Assembly (NCBI RefSeq): GCF_008389435.1
Contig: NZ_VUYS01000002.1
Location: 124,001 to 188,000, forward strand
Source of the DNA: Candidatus Nitrosocosmicus agrestis
GTDB lineage: Archaea > Thermoproteota > Nitrososphaeria > Nitrososphaerales > Nitrososphaeraceae
Length of the DNA stretch: 64,000 bases
Direction of reading: 5' to 3'
Shown: piece after piece, positions 17,032-26,128 of the stretch
Layout: the number at the start of each line of letters is the position of its first letter
Position numbering within the stretch: the first letter of the stretch is position 1
The notes under the pieces: generated by a model
The model's database searches: none
Seen by the model: the letters and a program-made list of their open reading frames with translations, nothing else
What the model was told of the DNA's origin: nothing
Position numbers and translations under genes: made by a program

Positions 17032-17688
17032 ATGTTTGCTATTGCACATATGTCTGATGTAGTAAGGATCCCTCCAAGTAAGTTAACCAACTCTCTAAAA
17101 CTGACAGCAATCGGGATTTTAAAGGAAAAATACGAAAGTATGGTTAGTGCTGATTTGGGATATGTTATACTGATAATCGATGCCGAAACAAACGCTATCG
17201 GCAAAGTAATTGCTGGTGATGGTGCGACCTATCACAAAGTTAACTTTACTGCATTGACGTTTTATCCTAAACTTCACGAAGTAGTAGAAGGTGAAGTAGT
17301 TGAGATTACAGATTTTGGTGCATTTGTTAGGATAGGTCCCACAGATGCGCTCCTACATTTGTCTCAGATCGCTGATGATTATCTAAAAAGCGACGTGAAA
17401 CAAGGCCTAATTTTATCCAATCAATCTGAAAAAACATTGCGAATAGGCTCCAAAATACGAGCAAGAATCACTGCAATCAGTTTAGGAAAGAGTGCATCAA
17501 TGGGTAAGATAGGTATAACGTGCAGGCAGCCATTTTTAGGCGCTTTGGAATGGGTTGAAAAAGAGATCCGACGTGCCCAAGGTGGAGGCAGCGGCAGCGG
17601 CAGTGACAGTAATTCAAAAGAAGGGGGTACAGGAGCGTCCAGTGCACAAAATAAAGGTTCAGATGGCAAATCATCTAAAAAAAGATAA
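17032..17688 (+). CDS. rpo7: DNA-directed RNA polymerase subunit Rpo7 (RpoE')
   Basis: The N-terminus (MFAIAHMSDVVRIPPSKL) is typical of archaeal Rpo7/Rpb7, and the C-terminal half is an S1/OB RNA-binding domain (VEGEVVEITDFGAFVRIGPTD). It forms the stalk of RNA polymerase with Rpo4 and helps melting, termination and RNA binding. The last 35 residues are a Gly/Ser/Lys-rich tail (GGGSGSGSDSN...) not found in most homologues. The Spt4 gene follows 42 bases downstream, a conserved archaeal pair. Confidence 0.95.
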   Translation: MFAIAHMSDVVRIPPSKLTNSLKLTAIGILKEKYESMVSADLGYVILIIDAETNAIGKVIAGDGATYHKVNFTALTFYPKLHEVVEGEVVEITDFGAFVRIGPTDALLHLSQIADDYLKSDVKQGLILSNQSEKTLRIGSKIRARITAISLGKSASMGKIGITCRQPFLGALEWVEKEIRRAQGGGSGSGSDSNSKEGGTGASSAQNKGSDGKSSKKR

Positions 17689-17730
17689 AAGATAAAAAGG
17701 CATCATGCGAAATAAGGTTGTTAGTAGGCA

Positions 17731-17919
17731 TTGGTAAGAGAAGTAGCATGCAAAAAATGTAAAGCATTAACAACTGGTAAGATGTGTCCAGTTTGCAAAT
17801 CAACTGAACTTTCAAAAGATTGGTTTGGGATCTTGTTAATAATGAACCCACAAAAATCAAAAGTTGCTTCGACGTTAGAAATCAAAGTTCCCCACAAATA
17901 TGCTTTGAAAGTCACATAA
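17731..17919 (+). CDS. spt4: Transcription elongation factor Spt4 (RpoE'')
   Basis: The 62-residue protein has the four-cysteine zinc site CxxC...CxxC (CKKC and CPVC) and the family motif STELSKDWFGILLIMNP. It pairs with Spt5 to keep RNA polymerase processive. The start is TTG at 17731 (MVREVACKKC), which fits family length. It lies between Rpo7 and NadC genes, with only six bases before NadC. Confidence 0.93.
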   Translation: MVREVACKKCKALTTGKMCPVCKSTELSKDWFGILLIMNPQKSKVASTLEIKVPHKYALKVT

Positions 17920-17925
17920 TTTGAA

Positions 17926-18924
17926 TTGAATAGTAATTTTAGTAGTAGCAGTAGTAGTAGTAAAAATACAATATATTTTGAAAAAAATTCCCCATACAAG
18001 AATATATATGATTCAGAATTAGAGCTTAGAAAAGCATTATCTGATTTTTTAGCAGAGGACATTGGTACTGGTGATATTACAAGCAATCTACTAATTCCTC
18101 AAGAAAGTATATCTAAAGGTGATATAGTATGCAAGAGCAGTAATAACAATAACAATAACAATAACAATAACAATAGTGATAGCGGTACGGACAGCAAAGT
18201 CTGTGAAATAGTTGTAAGCGGCCTTGCAGAAGCGAAATTAATTTTTGAAATTTGCGGTTGCAAAGTATCTCAAATGGTGGAAGACGGATCAGCAATCTCA
18301 AATGGAACAATCGTCATGACAGTTTCCGGATCCTCTAGATCGATTCTGAAAGGAGAAAGAACAGCTCTCAATTTGCTTATGAGAATGAGCGGTATTTCCA
18401 CCAAAACCGGACAATTTGTAAGAAGGCTCGGTAACCTTTCAAAGACAGTCAAGATCGCTTCTACTAGAAAAACTGCACCGGGTTTGCGATACTTTGATAA
18501 AAGAGCAGTTGTTCTTGGAGGCGGTATATCACATAGAGAAAGAATGGATCAGTTGATTCTGATAAAGGACAATCACATTGCCATAGTAGGTTCAGTTAAA
18601 GAGGCCATAAAAAAGGCAAAATCGGCTTACCCGTCAGGCAGGAAAAAGATAGAATGCGAGGTAACAGACTATCAAGGGATACTGGACGCAATTGATGCAG
18701 GAGCGGATATAATAATGCTAGATAATTTTACACCTACACAAGTGGATAATTCCATTCAAAGGCTAAAAAAAGCAGGTTTGCGAGATAAAGCAATTATAGA
18801 AGTAAGTGGTGGAGTTAAATACGAAAATGTTCAGGAATTTGCAGCTTGCAGACCAGATGTTATTTCGATTGGATCGTTGACTCACTCTGTACAGGCAATA
18901 GACTTTAGTTTGGAAATAACTTAA
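17926..18924 (+). CDS. nadC: Nicotinate-nucleotide pyrophosphorylase (carboxylating)
   Basis: The enzyme turns quinolinate and PRPP into nicotinate mononucleotide in NAD synthesis. Evidence is the N-terminal LSDFLAEDIGTGDITSNLL, the central ASTRKTAPGLRYFDKRAV with the phosphate-binding arginine and lysine residues, RMDQLILIKDNHI, and the C-terminal barrel motifs (EVSGGV, ISIGSLTHSV). Start is TTG at 17926. Two low-complexity additions are unusual: a Ser run near the N-terminus and an Asn run of about 11 residues near position 70, encoded by AATAAC repeats at about 18142-18174. NadA lies downstream in the opposite direction. Confidence 0.95.
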   Translation: MNSNFSSSSSSSKNTIYFEKNSPYKNIYDSELELRKALSDFLAEDIGTGDITSNLLIPQESISKGDIVCKSSNNNNNNNNNNNSDSGTDSKVCEIVVSGLAEAKLIFEICGCKVSQMVEDGSAISNGTIVMTVSGSSRSILKGERTALNLLMRMSGISTKTGQFVRRLGNLSKTVKIASTRKTAPGLRYFDKRAVVLGGGISHRERMDQLILIKDNHIAIVGSVKEAIKKAKSAYPSGRKKIECEVTDYQGILDAIDAGADIIMLDNFTPTQVDNSIQRLKKAGLRDKAIIEVSGGVKYENVQEFAACRPDVISIGSLTHSVQAIDFSLEIT

Positions 18925-19400
18925 TTTGTATATTCAGTTTAATTGCATTTGTTTTTTTTATATTACTACCAAAATGACGATATATTGGTTGACCTTGTCC
19001 CACCCACCAGTACAATAACAAAGGACAATAACAATACTGTTTTTTAGTAAAGATCAGTATTCATCTATTCATCTATTCATCTATTCATCTATTCATAATT
19101 AAAACACATCTGAAAATCAGATAAAGACATGGAACTATTTTGTCGGTATCTGTTTTCACCCAAATTTGAAATTTCCAAGTACTGTTGCAACTTATCAGAG
19201 CATATGAATTGAAAAGTAAAGCCTATTATTTTTTTCTCGTAAATACATGTATACAAAATTTTTCCAAAGGTTTCAATTTTAACGTCGTTTATTTGTCTAT
19301 GTATAAAACAAGAGAAGGTTCGAAGAGGCTTGGAGAGAGAGAGGAAGGGGGAAAGAGAGGAAGAGGGAAAGAGTCTAGAATAAAGATAAAAAAAGTCTTA
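18925..19400. other. Convergent intergenic region with microsatellites
   Basis: The 476 bases between convergent nadC and nadA have no supported gene. They hold an 8-base tandem repeat (TATTCATC-type, about five copies, 19049-19097) and a purine-rich GA tract at about 19320-19380. The ORF across 19185-19640 overlaps nadA antisense and has no recognisable domain. Confidence 0.6.
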
Positions 19401-20351
19401 TCAGGTTATGGCCAACATTCTCTCAATTGGAATGATAGCTTTTCGCGCTATCTTCTCAGGAACCTTTACTTCATAAACATCGTTTATCAAAGAATTATGA
19501 ACTTTTTCAACTGTAATTTTTTTCATATATTTGCAAACTGCGTCGTTTTTAACTGGGATAAACTCCTTAGAGGGATTCTCTTCCTGCATCCTATGCAATA
19601 TTCCAACCTCAGTTGCTATCAGAAATTGATTATTCTTTGACTCTCTGGCCTCTTTCATCATTCCCTCAGTAGATAATATTTTACAATCCTTGTTAATATC
19701 ACCCTTTGAAACGTGATAGAGAGTGGATGATGTACAGCTGCACTCAGGATGCACCATGAATTCAGCATTACTATATTTTGCTAACATTGAGTTGATATCC
19801 TTGTCAGTAATTCCAGCGTGAACGTGACATTCACCAGGCCAGATTTTGATATTATTTCTTTTTGTTTCTTCAGCAACATATGCCCCTAAAAACATATCAG
19901 GCAAAAACAGCACGGGTTGATCTGCAGGAATACTTTTTACTACTTTTACTGCGTTTGAGGATGTACAACAGTAATCCGAAAGTGCTTTAATTTCAGCAGA
20001 GGTATTAACATAGCTTACCACAACTGCATTAGGATTTTCATTTTTCCATTTTAGTAGCTCCTTTGGATTAATGGATGAAGCAAGCGAACATCCTGCTTCA
20101 AGGTCGGGGATGAGAACTTTCTTGTCGGGACTAATGATTGAAGCAGTTTCGGCCATAAAATGTACCCCACAAAATACTATGTATGAGGCATCGGTTTCTC
20201 CAGCTAATCGAGATAATTTCAACGAATCGCCAATAAAATCAGCAACTTCTTGTACTTGTGATATTTGATAGTTATGTGCCAAAATAATGGCATTTTTTTC
20301 TTTCTTTAGCCTTTGAATTTCCTTACTGAAGTCAAAATTCAGAATTGACAT
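19401..20351 (-). CDS. nadA: Quinolinate synthase NadA
   Basis: The enzyme condenses iminoaspartate with dihydroxyacetone phosphate to quinolinate using a [4Fe-4S] cluster. Evidence is the N-terminal NAIILAHNYQISQVQEVADF, the first repeat cysteine in VFCGVHFMAETA, LEAGCSLA, the HPECSCTSS region and the last cluster cysteine in VCKYMKKITVEKV. I chose the ATG at 20351 (MSILNFDF); a TTG three codons upstream is possible. Convergent to nadC, so the two NAD genes are neighbours but not one operon. No aspartate oxidase or dehydrogenase is seen here. Confidence 0.94.
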   Translation of the reverse strand: MSILNFDFSKEIQRLKKEKNAIILAHNYQISQVQEVADFIGDSLKLSRLAGETDASYIVFCGVHFMAETASIISPDKKVLIPDLEAGCSLASSINPKELLKWKNENPNAVVVSYVNTSAEIKALSDYCCTSSNAVKVVKSIPADQPVLFLPDMFLGAYVAEETKRNNIKIWPGECHVHAGITDKDINSMLAKYSNAEFMVHPECSCTSSTLYHVSKGDINKDCKILSTEGMMKEARESKNNQFLIATEVGILHRMQEENPSKEFIPVKNDAVCKYMKKITVEKVHNSLINDVYEVKVPEKIARKAIIPIERMLAIT

Positions 20352-20499
20352 TAGTTGCAAAACAGATAAAGATGTGCCGCCATTTAAATAATAATGAACT
20401 AGTCCTTGATTGCCACGAATTTTTTATTCTTGGTAATTGTTGCCTGTATATCCCTCATAGAATGTATACAATAAATATGAGATAGATAATATCAACATT

Positions 20500-20679
20500 A
20501 TGCCGACTCACGGATCGTTAACAAAAGCTGGGAAAGTTAGAGGTCAAACCCCCAAAATCCAAGCTCGAGAAAGAACTAGCCCACCTTCAAGGGTAAGAAA
20601 CAAAAATAATTTTGTTAAGAGATTTGAAAAAAGGGTTCAACCAGGTCAGAAAAAGCCTGAAAGAATGCGAAGACGTTAA
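20500..20679 (+). CDS. rps30e: Ribosomal protein S30e
   Basis: The 59-residue ORF ([19 protein letters not shown]...) has the classic S30e pattern GSLxxAGKVRxQTPK, then a basic tail rich in Arg and Lys ([20 protein letters not shown]). It is absent from simple ORF lists because it is short. It lies upstream of L15e on the same strand. Confidence 0.9.
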   Translation: MPTHGSLTKAGKVRGQTPKIQARERTSPPSRVRNKNNFVKRFEKRVQPGQKKPERMRRR

Positions 20680-20865
20680 GATTTCTTTTTTTGGTTAATA
20701 CTCAATTTTTGGTTTCTTTTCTTTTTCAGTATTTTAACATGTTTTTTTCATTTTAAGAAAATAACTGCTATCTATTATCCTACCTGCATATTGTCAAATT
20801 AAAAATAGAAAGGTTACAATCACCTCCCAAAGAAAATATTAATGGGTATTAAATAACTCAAGGAT

Positions 20866-21318
20866 ATGTACAGCCACATTGCGGAAACATGGAAGACAAT
20901 GCTAAAAAACAGATCTCCTGAGCTTAAAAGAAAGGCATACACATGGAGGAGAGAACCAACGGTAAATCGAATTGAGCATCCAAGCCGTTTGGATAGAGCA
21001 AGAGCAGTAGGATATAAAGCCAAACAAGGGATCATTGTAGTGCGAATCAGAGTAGGAAGAGGTGGAATGAGAAAACAAAGACCAGTAGCAGGAAGAAGAC
21101 CAAAACATATTGGTGTAGTTCACATTAAACAAAAAATTAGCATGAAAAGGGTTGCAGAAAGACGTGTAAATGAAAAGTACTTAAATATGAAAGTAATGGG
21201 CTCTTATATGATTTATCAAGATGGTATGTATTCGTGGTTTGAAGTTATATTAGCTGATCCAAGTCATCCTGCGATAACAAAAGACAAAGAAATGCGAAGC
21301 AGGATAAACTTTAACTAA
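20866..21318 (+). CDS. rpl15e: Ribosomal protein L15e
   Basis: The 150-residue protein matches the archaeal/eukaryotic L15e family from end to end: MYSHIAETWK, then RIEHPSRLDRARAVGYKAKQ and GRGGMRKQRPVAGRRPK in the RNA-binding core, and MKVMGSYMIYQDG followed by the short C-terminal tail. The ATG at 20866 gives the usual length. Confidence 0.95.
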   Translation: MYSHIAETWKTMLKNRSPELKRKAYTWRREPTVNRIEHPSRLDRARAVGYKAKQGIIVVRIRVGRGGMRKQRPVAGRRPKHIGVVHIKQKISMKRVAERRVNEKYLNMKVMGSYMIYQDGMYSWFEVILADPSHPAITKDKEMRSRINFN

Positions 21319-21419
21319 CTAGTAAGAACGCACATAAAAATATTTTATATGTATATAAATAAATAAATATACATAAAGGCGTATCCACCCACTACATTTC
21401 TTTCATTTCAAACCGAGTT

Positions 21420-21821
21420 CTACTTTGAGTCGATTTCCTTAATTTTTACAATAACATCCGAGACATCTTGCAATGGTACGTCTCTATCTAGTGTGATGTA
21501 AATCAACAAATTATCTTTGGTAGAAGGAACAAGTACAAGTGTCACCAAATCATTCTTGGTTATGGAAAAATCCGTTTTTCCAATAGATTCATTAAAAGAA
21601 TTTCTTAGTTGTTGTCTTATTGCTTCAACAAAATGCTCATCCCTCGCTTGTTCAGGAGACAATAGTGGAGTAACATTTTTTCTAAGTTTTCCTGCTACGG
21701 TCCTACCGTATCTGTTGATAATTCCAACATAGCGTATTTTTTCTGAAATACCCATAAGTTCCAGGCATTTGTTCTGAAAAGAAAGTCTAATTGCAGAAAA
21801 ATCGTCGTTCTTGTTAGCCAT
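21420..21821 (-). CDS. Conserved hypothetical protein
   Basis: I do not recognise a characterised family. The 133-residue protein is alpha/beta in pattern with LELMGISEKIRYVGIINR and strands LVTLVLVPS and LLIYITLD, a layout reminiscent of a profilin/roadblock-like or sensor fold. It has no membrane segment. It stands alone between the L15e gene and a small Cys-rich protein gene. Confidence 0.55.
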   Translation of the reverse strand: MANKNDDFSAIRLSFQNKCLELMGISEKIRYVGIINRYGRTVAGKLRKNVTPLLSPEQARDEHFVEAIRQQLRNSFNESIGKTDFSITKNDLVTLVLVPSTKDNLLIYITLDRDVPLQDVSDVIVKIKEIDSK

Positions 21822-22109
21822 ACAGTAATCTTGTTGTCCAATTGATTAATAAAGCATTTTTCCTCTAGGGGTATTTTTGACATTCGCACGAGAGCAAATC
21901 TATATATCTTCTTTTTAATTTTTTATGCAATATCAGCAATATGCCATAATAGTAGTAGTAGTAGAAATGGTCCAATTCACCCGATTATTCAAAATACTGC
22001 AACGAACTTAAAGAACTTGAAAAATAGTAGGATGACAAAAATAAAAGTGATTTACAATGCAGGTACATATGTCTTCTAAGGATTGTCAAGTTATTGTTAT
22101 CAATATCAT

Positions 22110-22265
22110 CTATGCAGATTGATTTATTGCGTGACAAGTACATTGACATTTAACCATTTTCATATCAAACGAACAATCTTCATCTGGACCACAGTTCTCG
22201 TTTACTGGCCATTCGCCTGGGCAATCGGAGTGATTTTCTCTTTTACAAAAAAACGTTAAAAACAA
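22110..22265 (-). CDS. Small Cys-rich CxCxCH protein (51 aa)
   Basis: A 51-residue ORF starting at TTG (22265) has seven cysteines, ending with CQCTCH. The cysteine spacing (C7, C15, C25, C31, C40, C42, C44) and the final CxCxCH resemble the small zinc protein of the integrated element at 5072. The start codon is uncertain and no domain of known function is recognised. It lies 22 bases after the stop of the preceding leftward gene. Confidence 0.4.
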   Translation of the reverse strand: MFLTFFCKRENHSDCPGEWPVNENCGPDEDCSFDMKMVKCQCTCHAINQSA

Positions 22266-22287
22266 TCTACTACCTTTTACATAATAA

Positions 22288-22569
22288 CTAAATATCTATA
22301 TTAAATAATTGTGGTGCGTAAATCGACCCTTCCCTAACTCTTTTAACTTTAGCAACAGAAAGATAATGAGGCCATAGAGTAATCATTATCGATCCTTCCG
22401 GAACATTTTCGGGCGATTCAATAATAACTAGATCCTTTAAATCTACACCGTGTTCGATTAATTTTTCTTTGCTGCGGTCAATTAGTTCTGCGGGCATTCC
22501 ACTACTATATAAATAAACTTTATCGGTGTACTCTATTCTACTAGACACAGAATACCTTAAAATTTGCAA
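22288..22569 (-). CDS. Hypothetical protein (93 aa)
   Basis: The 93-residue protein has no recognised family. It contains a helix (PAELIDRSKEKLIEHGVDL), a strand DLVIIE and a Trp-Pro turn (ITLWPHYLSV). It may be soluble and alpha/beta. Upstream, 49 bases away on the same strand, lies a small zinc-ribbon gene. Confidence 0.5.
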   Translation of the reverse strand: MQILRYSVSSRIEYTDKVYLYSSGMPAELIDRSKEKLIEHGVDLKDLVIIESPENVPEGSIMITLWPHYLSVAKVKRVREGSIYAPQLFNIDI

Positions 22570-22618
22570 TAAAAAAATGTTCCCGTAAATTCCAAAGTGT
22601 TCGGTTCAAAAAAAAATC

Positions 22619-22789
22619 TTATAATTCATCTATCTTGTATTTAGTCGTGCAACCCACACACTCGTAGATCTCGCTACCAACCTGTCCTGAAACATTAAAT
22701 CGTACTATTGTTTTACATTTAGGGCATCTGCCTTCGGTAGATTTGGTTTTTCTGACCGGTTTCGAAGTTTTTCTCTTTCTACTACCCAT
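22619..22789 (-). CDS. Small zinc-ribbon protein (56 aa)
   Basis: The ORF begins with a basic stretch (MGSRKRKTSKPVRKTKS) and carries two CxxC knuckles (CPKC, CVGC) about 22 residues apart, the signature of a zinc ribbon, as in transcription-factor-like or ribosome-associated archaeal proteins. The basic arm suggests nucleic-acid binding. Function is unknown. Confidence 0.6.
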   Translation of the reverse strand: MGSRKRKTSKPVRKTKSTEGRCPKCKTIVRFNVSGQVGSEIYECVGCTTKYKIDEL

Positions 22790-23289
22790 ATTACAAATAT
22801 AATAAACCTTGTCCTTTTAATAAATTAATTTAATCTAACTTTTGTTAACAGACTATTTTTAGCCTAAAAATTCCTAAAGATTCAAAGTACAAATAAAGAT
22901 ATTTCAAATTTCAACTTACCCAATTTCCCCCCCCCCAACTCCTTAAGCCTCTACAAACAAATATTCTAAATCATTAATATTCTTAAATCTCCATCTGTTC
23001 CATCTTTCTTCCTGCCTTCCTAGCTATCTCTCTATAGCTCTTTCCTCTTCCACAGAATCTCTTGCATCCTTGTTTTATTTTCTAACCATCGGCTAATAAG
23101 GAGTGTAATTAAGATAACAATAGAACCATCTCGATTTAGATAGTGCTCATCAATCCTAATCATAAAGCAAATAAAAATAAAAATAAAAATAAAAAAAATA
23201 AGGAAATAGTTAGCTATAATTTTTTTATAAATACTTAAAATCTTGACTTAATGTGACAAAAAGTATCTGGGAAAAAAAGAAGAAGGATT
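22790..23289. other. Intergenic, low-complexity DNA only
   Basis: The 500 bases hold a C9 run (around 22927), pyrimidine-rich stretches with CTTCC-type units (22990-23060) and an AAAAT microsatellite (about 23170-23205). No gene or RNA is recognised. Confidence 0.55.
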
Positions 23290-23901
23290 TTAATTCTGTC
23301 CTAATGCATTGCTTCCTTCATTGAATTGGTTTTGGAAGCTCAAGCTGTTACAGGATACAATTGCATCTTCACCTGAAACACACTGTGCCTTTTGATCATT
23401 ATCTTGGTCTTGGTCTACTCCTTGGTCGCTGTCGTTACCGTTGTGTTTCTTGTGACCATCTCCACCGTGTTGTGCTGCTGCATTGTTACCTTCATTATCT
23501 TGATTTTGTGCACTCAAGTTATTGCACGAAAGAGCTATGCTGCCGCCAGCTACACACTGTGTATTTTGTTTGCTGTCTTGGTCTTGGTCCACTCCTTGGT
23601 CATTGTCGTTACCTTTTCCTTTACCATTTTGCTGTCCGGCTGCATTGTTACCATCATTATCTTGGTCTTGTGCGCTCAAGTTATTGCAAGAGGCCAATAC
23701 ATCATCACCAGACACACATTGTGCGTTTTGTTTTGAAGATTGACCTTGATCGATGTCTTGGTCACTATCATTACCTTTGTTTTTCTTTTCTTTTGCCATT
23801 ACATCATTTACTGTAAATGTGGGACTCAAAAACAAAGTAAATGCCACCACTGCTACCACCGCTAAAATCAATGGTTTTTTATTGTTTAATGTAAACATCA
23901 C
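23290..23901 (-). CDS. Secreted protein with three Cys/Asn/Gln-rich repeats
   Basis: The 203-residue protein has an N-terminal signal peptide (about residues 8-36, LILAVVAVVAFTLFLSPTF). The rest is three repeats of about 45-55 residues, each with an Asp/Gln-rich strand (NDxDQxxDQ), a QCVxG, an SCNxLS and an NxGxNAxxQ ending. Each repeat has two cysteines, which may form a disulfide outside the cell. The Asn/Gln/Gly-rich design is like repeat surface proteins; resemblance to curlin-type NxxxQxGxxN repeats is suggestive only. Partner and function are unknown. Confidence 0.6.
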   Translation of the reverse strand: MMFTLNNKKPLILAVVAVVAFTLFLSPTFTVNDVMAKEKKNKGNDSDQDIDQGQSSKQNAQCVSGDDVLASCNNLSAQDQDNDGNNAAGQQNGKGKGNDNDQGVDQDQDSKQNTQCVAGGSIALSCNNLSAQNQDNEGNNAAAQHGGDGHKKHNGNDSDQGVDQDQDNDQKAQCVSGEDAIVSCNSLSFQNQFNEGSNALGQN

Positions 23902-24296
23902 AAGTTAAGGTAGTCTGTATAATATGTATATTTCTTAAAATGAAACTATTATTTTATCATGCTAAACTTTTACTAAATAATAAACTGCATAACTATTTCT
24001 AAAGATTATTTGGTACTAGTTTCACAAGAGGAACATATTTTTCAGGGCAAAGATAATAATAGCAATAGTCAACTAATCAGGGAAAAAAATTAAAGATATT
24101 GACGGAGTAGATATATATCTTCTAACTAACTAACTAACTATTACCCTTTTTTTAAGCAAACCAGTTGAAAAAAAGAGTATAAACATCTTCCAAAGCAAAC
24201 GAAGTGAATATTTTTATTGAATGGATCGTGTGTATCATATTTATCTCGGATTTGCATGGTTTTTTATAATAATAGGTGTAAAATGGAGACAATAGT
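23902..24296. other. Intergenic with TAAC microsatellite
   Basis: The 395 bases include a (TAAC) tandem at about 24124-24142 and a poly-A/T-rich background. It separates divergent genes for the secreted repeat protein and a PurU-like enzyme. No other feature is seen. Confidence 0.5.
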
Positions 24297-25163
24297 ATGA
24301 CCGAAAAAACTGATATTATTGACAGTAAAACATTTGTTGAGGTAACTATAGTTGGCAAAGACAAAGAAGGCATAGTTGCAGATACAACAAATTATATTTT
24401 CAAGAATGGTGGAAACATTGAAAAAATCAACCAGAATGTAGTCAAAGGTTTATTTGGTATGCATCTTGAAGCTTCCTTCCACACCATAGACAAGGCCAAG
24501 ATGCAAAAAGAATTAGGCGAACTGGGAAAAAAGCTTCAGATGGAGGTAAAGGTTCATTTTCATGAGGAAAATAAAGTAAAAAATGTTGCGATATTAGTAA
24601 GTCGCGAGGACCATTGTTTGTTAAAAATACTAAACTCCAAAACAGCAGGCGAGATAAACTGCAATATTTCCTTAATAATTGGTTCAGATGAGAAGCTAAA
24701 ACCGATCGCAGATAACTACTCCATCCCATTTTTCTTTGTTAATCACACTGATCAGAACATAGCCGAAAAGGAGATCCTTAATCTAGTAGAAAAATTCGAC
24801 ATTGATCTTATCGTTTTGGCCAGATACATGAGGATACTCACACCTAATTTTGTGTGGCGCTACCCAAACAGAATAATAAATATTCACCCATCATTGTTAC
24901 CGGCTTTTCCAGGAGCCTATGCTTATGTACAGGCGTATGAAAGAGGAGCAAAAATTATAGGCTGTACTGCTCATTTTGTGACAGAGGATCTTGATCAAGG
25001 ACCAATAATCATTCAAGAATCGTTTAAAGTTGCACCAGAAGATACCTTAGAGACAATAAAAATTAAAGGCCAAATAGCTGAAGCCTTTGCACTATTAGAA
25101 GCCGTAAAGTTGTTTTTGGAAGACAAGTTGGAAGTTTATTGGGGCAAAGTAACCTACAAATAA
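24297..25163 (+). CDS. purU: Formyltetrahydrofolate deformylase-like protein (PurU type)
   Basis: The N-terminal 85 residues are an ACT-type regulatory domain (FVEVTIVGKDKEGIVADTTNY). The C-terminal part is a formyltransferase-fold hydrolase with the catalytic region NIHPSLLPAFPGAY and the conserved Asp in TEDLDQGPIII. This combination is typical of PurU, which releases formate from 10-formyl-tetrahydrofolate; the formyl group may serve purine synthesis. The start at ATG 24297 fits family length (288 residues). No purine gene is adjacent, and a PurN-like activity is not excluded. Confidence 0.85.
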   Translation: MTEKTDIIDSKTFVEVTIVGKDKEGIVADTTNYIFKNGGNIEKINQNVVKGLFGMHLEASFHTIDKAKMQKELGELGKKLQMEVKVHFHEENKVKNVAILVSREDHCLLKILNSKTAGEINCNISLIIGSDEKLKPIADNYSIPFFFVNHTDQNIAEKEILNLVEKFDIDLIVLARYMRILTPNFVWRYPNRIINIHPSLLPAFPGAYAYVQAYERGAKIIGCTAHFVTEDLDQGPIIIQESFKVAPEDTLETIKIKGQIAEAFALLEAVKLFLEDKLEVYWGKVTYK

Positions 25164-25307
25164 AAATATGAAAGTATCGAAAACAGCAAGAGGAGTAGGA
25201 GGAGGAGGAGGAGAAGCAGTAATAATAATAATAGTAGTAGTAGGAGTATCATTACGGTCAGAAGCAGGAGCATTTATAGACGAATTTAAATAAATTCTTA
25301 AAGAGGC

Positions 25308-26042
25308 ATGGAAATAAAGACTTTAAATCAAAGCAGGTTTTCAGACAGCATCCAAAATCAAGATATTAAATCAGTCATTTTGCCTCTTGGTTCAACAGAA
25401 CAACATGGTGATCATCTTCCATTTTCAACTGATACCCTAATAGTGGAACATATTTCAAGGGCCATTTCCAAGCGTGTAAAAATGTTTGTTCTTCCTGCAA
25501 TTTATTACGGAGTATCATATGAACATGACCCCAAGTTTAATGCATCTGTTGACTACAATACTTTAGTAGATTTCATTTCAAGCGTCTGTTTATCCATGTC
25601 AAAAAAAGGGATACAAAAAGTATTCCTGATAAACGGCCATCATGGCAACACGGGGTTGCTCCAGTATGTGGGTCAAAATATACAGTCAAGATACGGGCTA
25701 AAGTCCAATTTCTTTTACTTTATCAACTATTGGCAAATGATTGATCGAAAGTTTGATCATGCAGGCGAGGTGGAAACATCGCTAATGATGGCAATAAATC
25801 CCGAGTTTGTGGATATAAATGCAGCAAAGCAAGGTTTTGATATTCGAGATATAATAGATGACCAGAATTTATTTAGGCATGGAATAAACATGTCAATAAA
25901 CAACCCCGGAGGATTTGTAAAATTTACCAAGAATGGTGTTTGGGGAAATCCCTTAAAAGCAAGTCCCGAGGAAGGACAAAGATTACTTTCTCAAATCATC
26001 GATAAAATCACAGAATTGATGACCGACCCAGTTTACGATTGA
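25308..26042 (+). CDS. Creatininase-family amidohydrolase, possible ArfB deformylase
   Basis: The 244-residue protein has the metal-binding pattern of the creatininase family: GSTEQHGDHLP (Glu and His), a GHHGN near the middle (INGHHGNTG) and DHAGEVETS. In archaea one branch (ArfB) deformylates a pyrimidine intermediate leading to riboflavin and coenzyme F420. The window has three F420 genes, so this role is plausible, but ArfB cannot be distinguished from creatinine hydrolase-like enzymes by sight. It starts at ATG 25308; an AGG/AAT-rich low-complexity stretch precedes it. Confidence 0.7.
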   Translation: MEIKTLNQSRFSDSIQNQDIKSVILPLGSTEQHGDHLPFSTDTLIVEHISRAISKRVKMFVLPAIYYGVSYEHDPKFNASVDYNTLVDFISSVCLSMSKKGIQKVFLINGHHGNTGLLQYVGQNIQSRYGLKSNFFYFINYWQMIDRKFDHAGEVETSLMMAINPEFVDINAAKQGFDIRDIIDDQNLFRHGINMSINNPGGFVKFTKNGVWGNPLKASPEEGQRLLSQIIDKITELMTDPVYD

Positions 26043-26128
26043 CCCAGGTACCACACAAGCAGAAAACTAAATTTAATATAGGACATCGATTTGATACACA
26101 ATAGGTTAGATAAAAGTTGTCTGTAGAT

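Noticed and set aside
19185-19640. 151-codon ORF on the plus strand
   Set aside because: It overlaps nadA antisense and is built partly from a GA-rich low-complexity tract.
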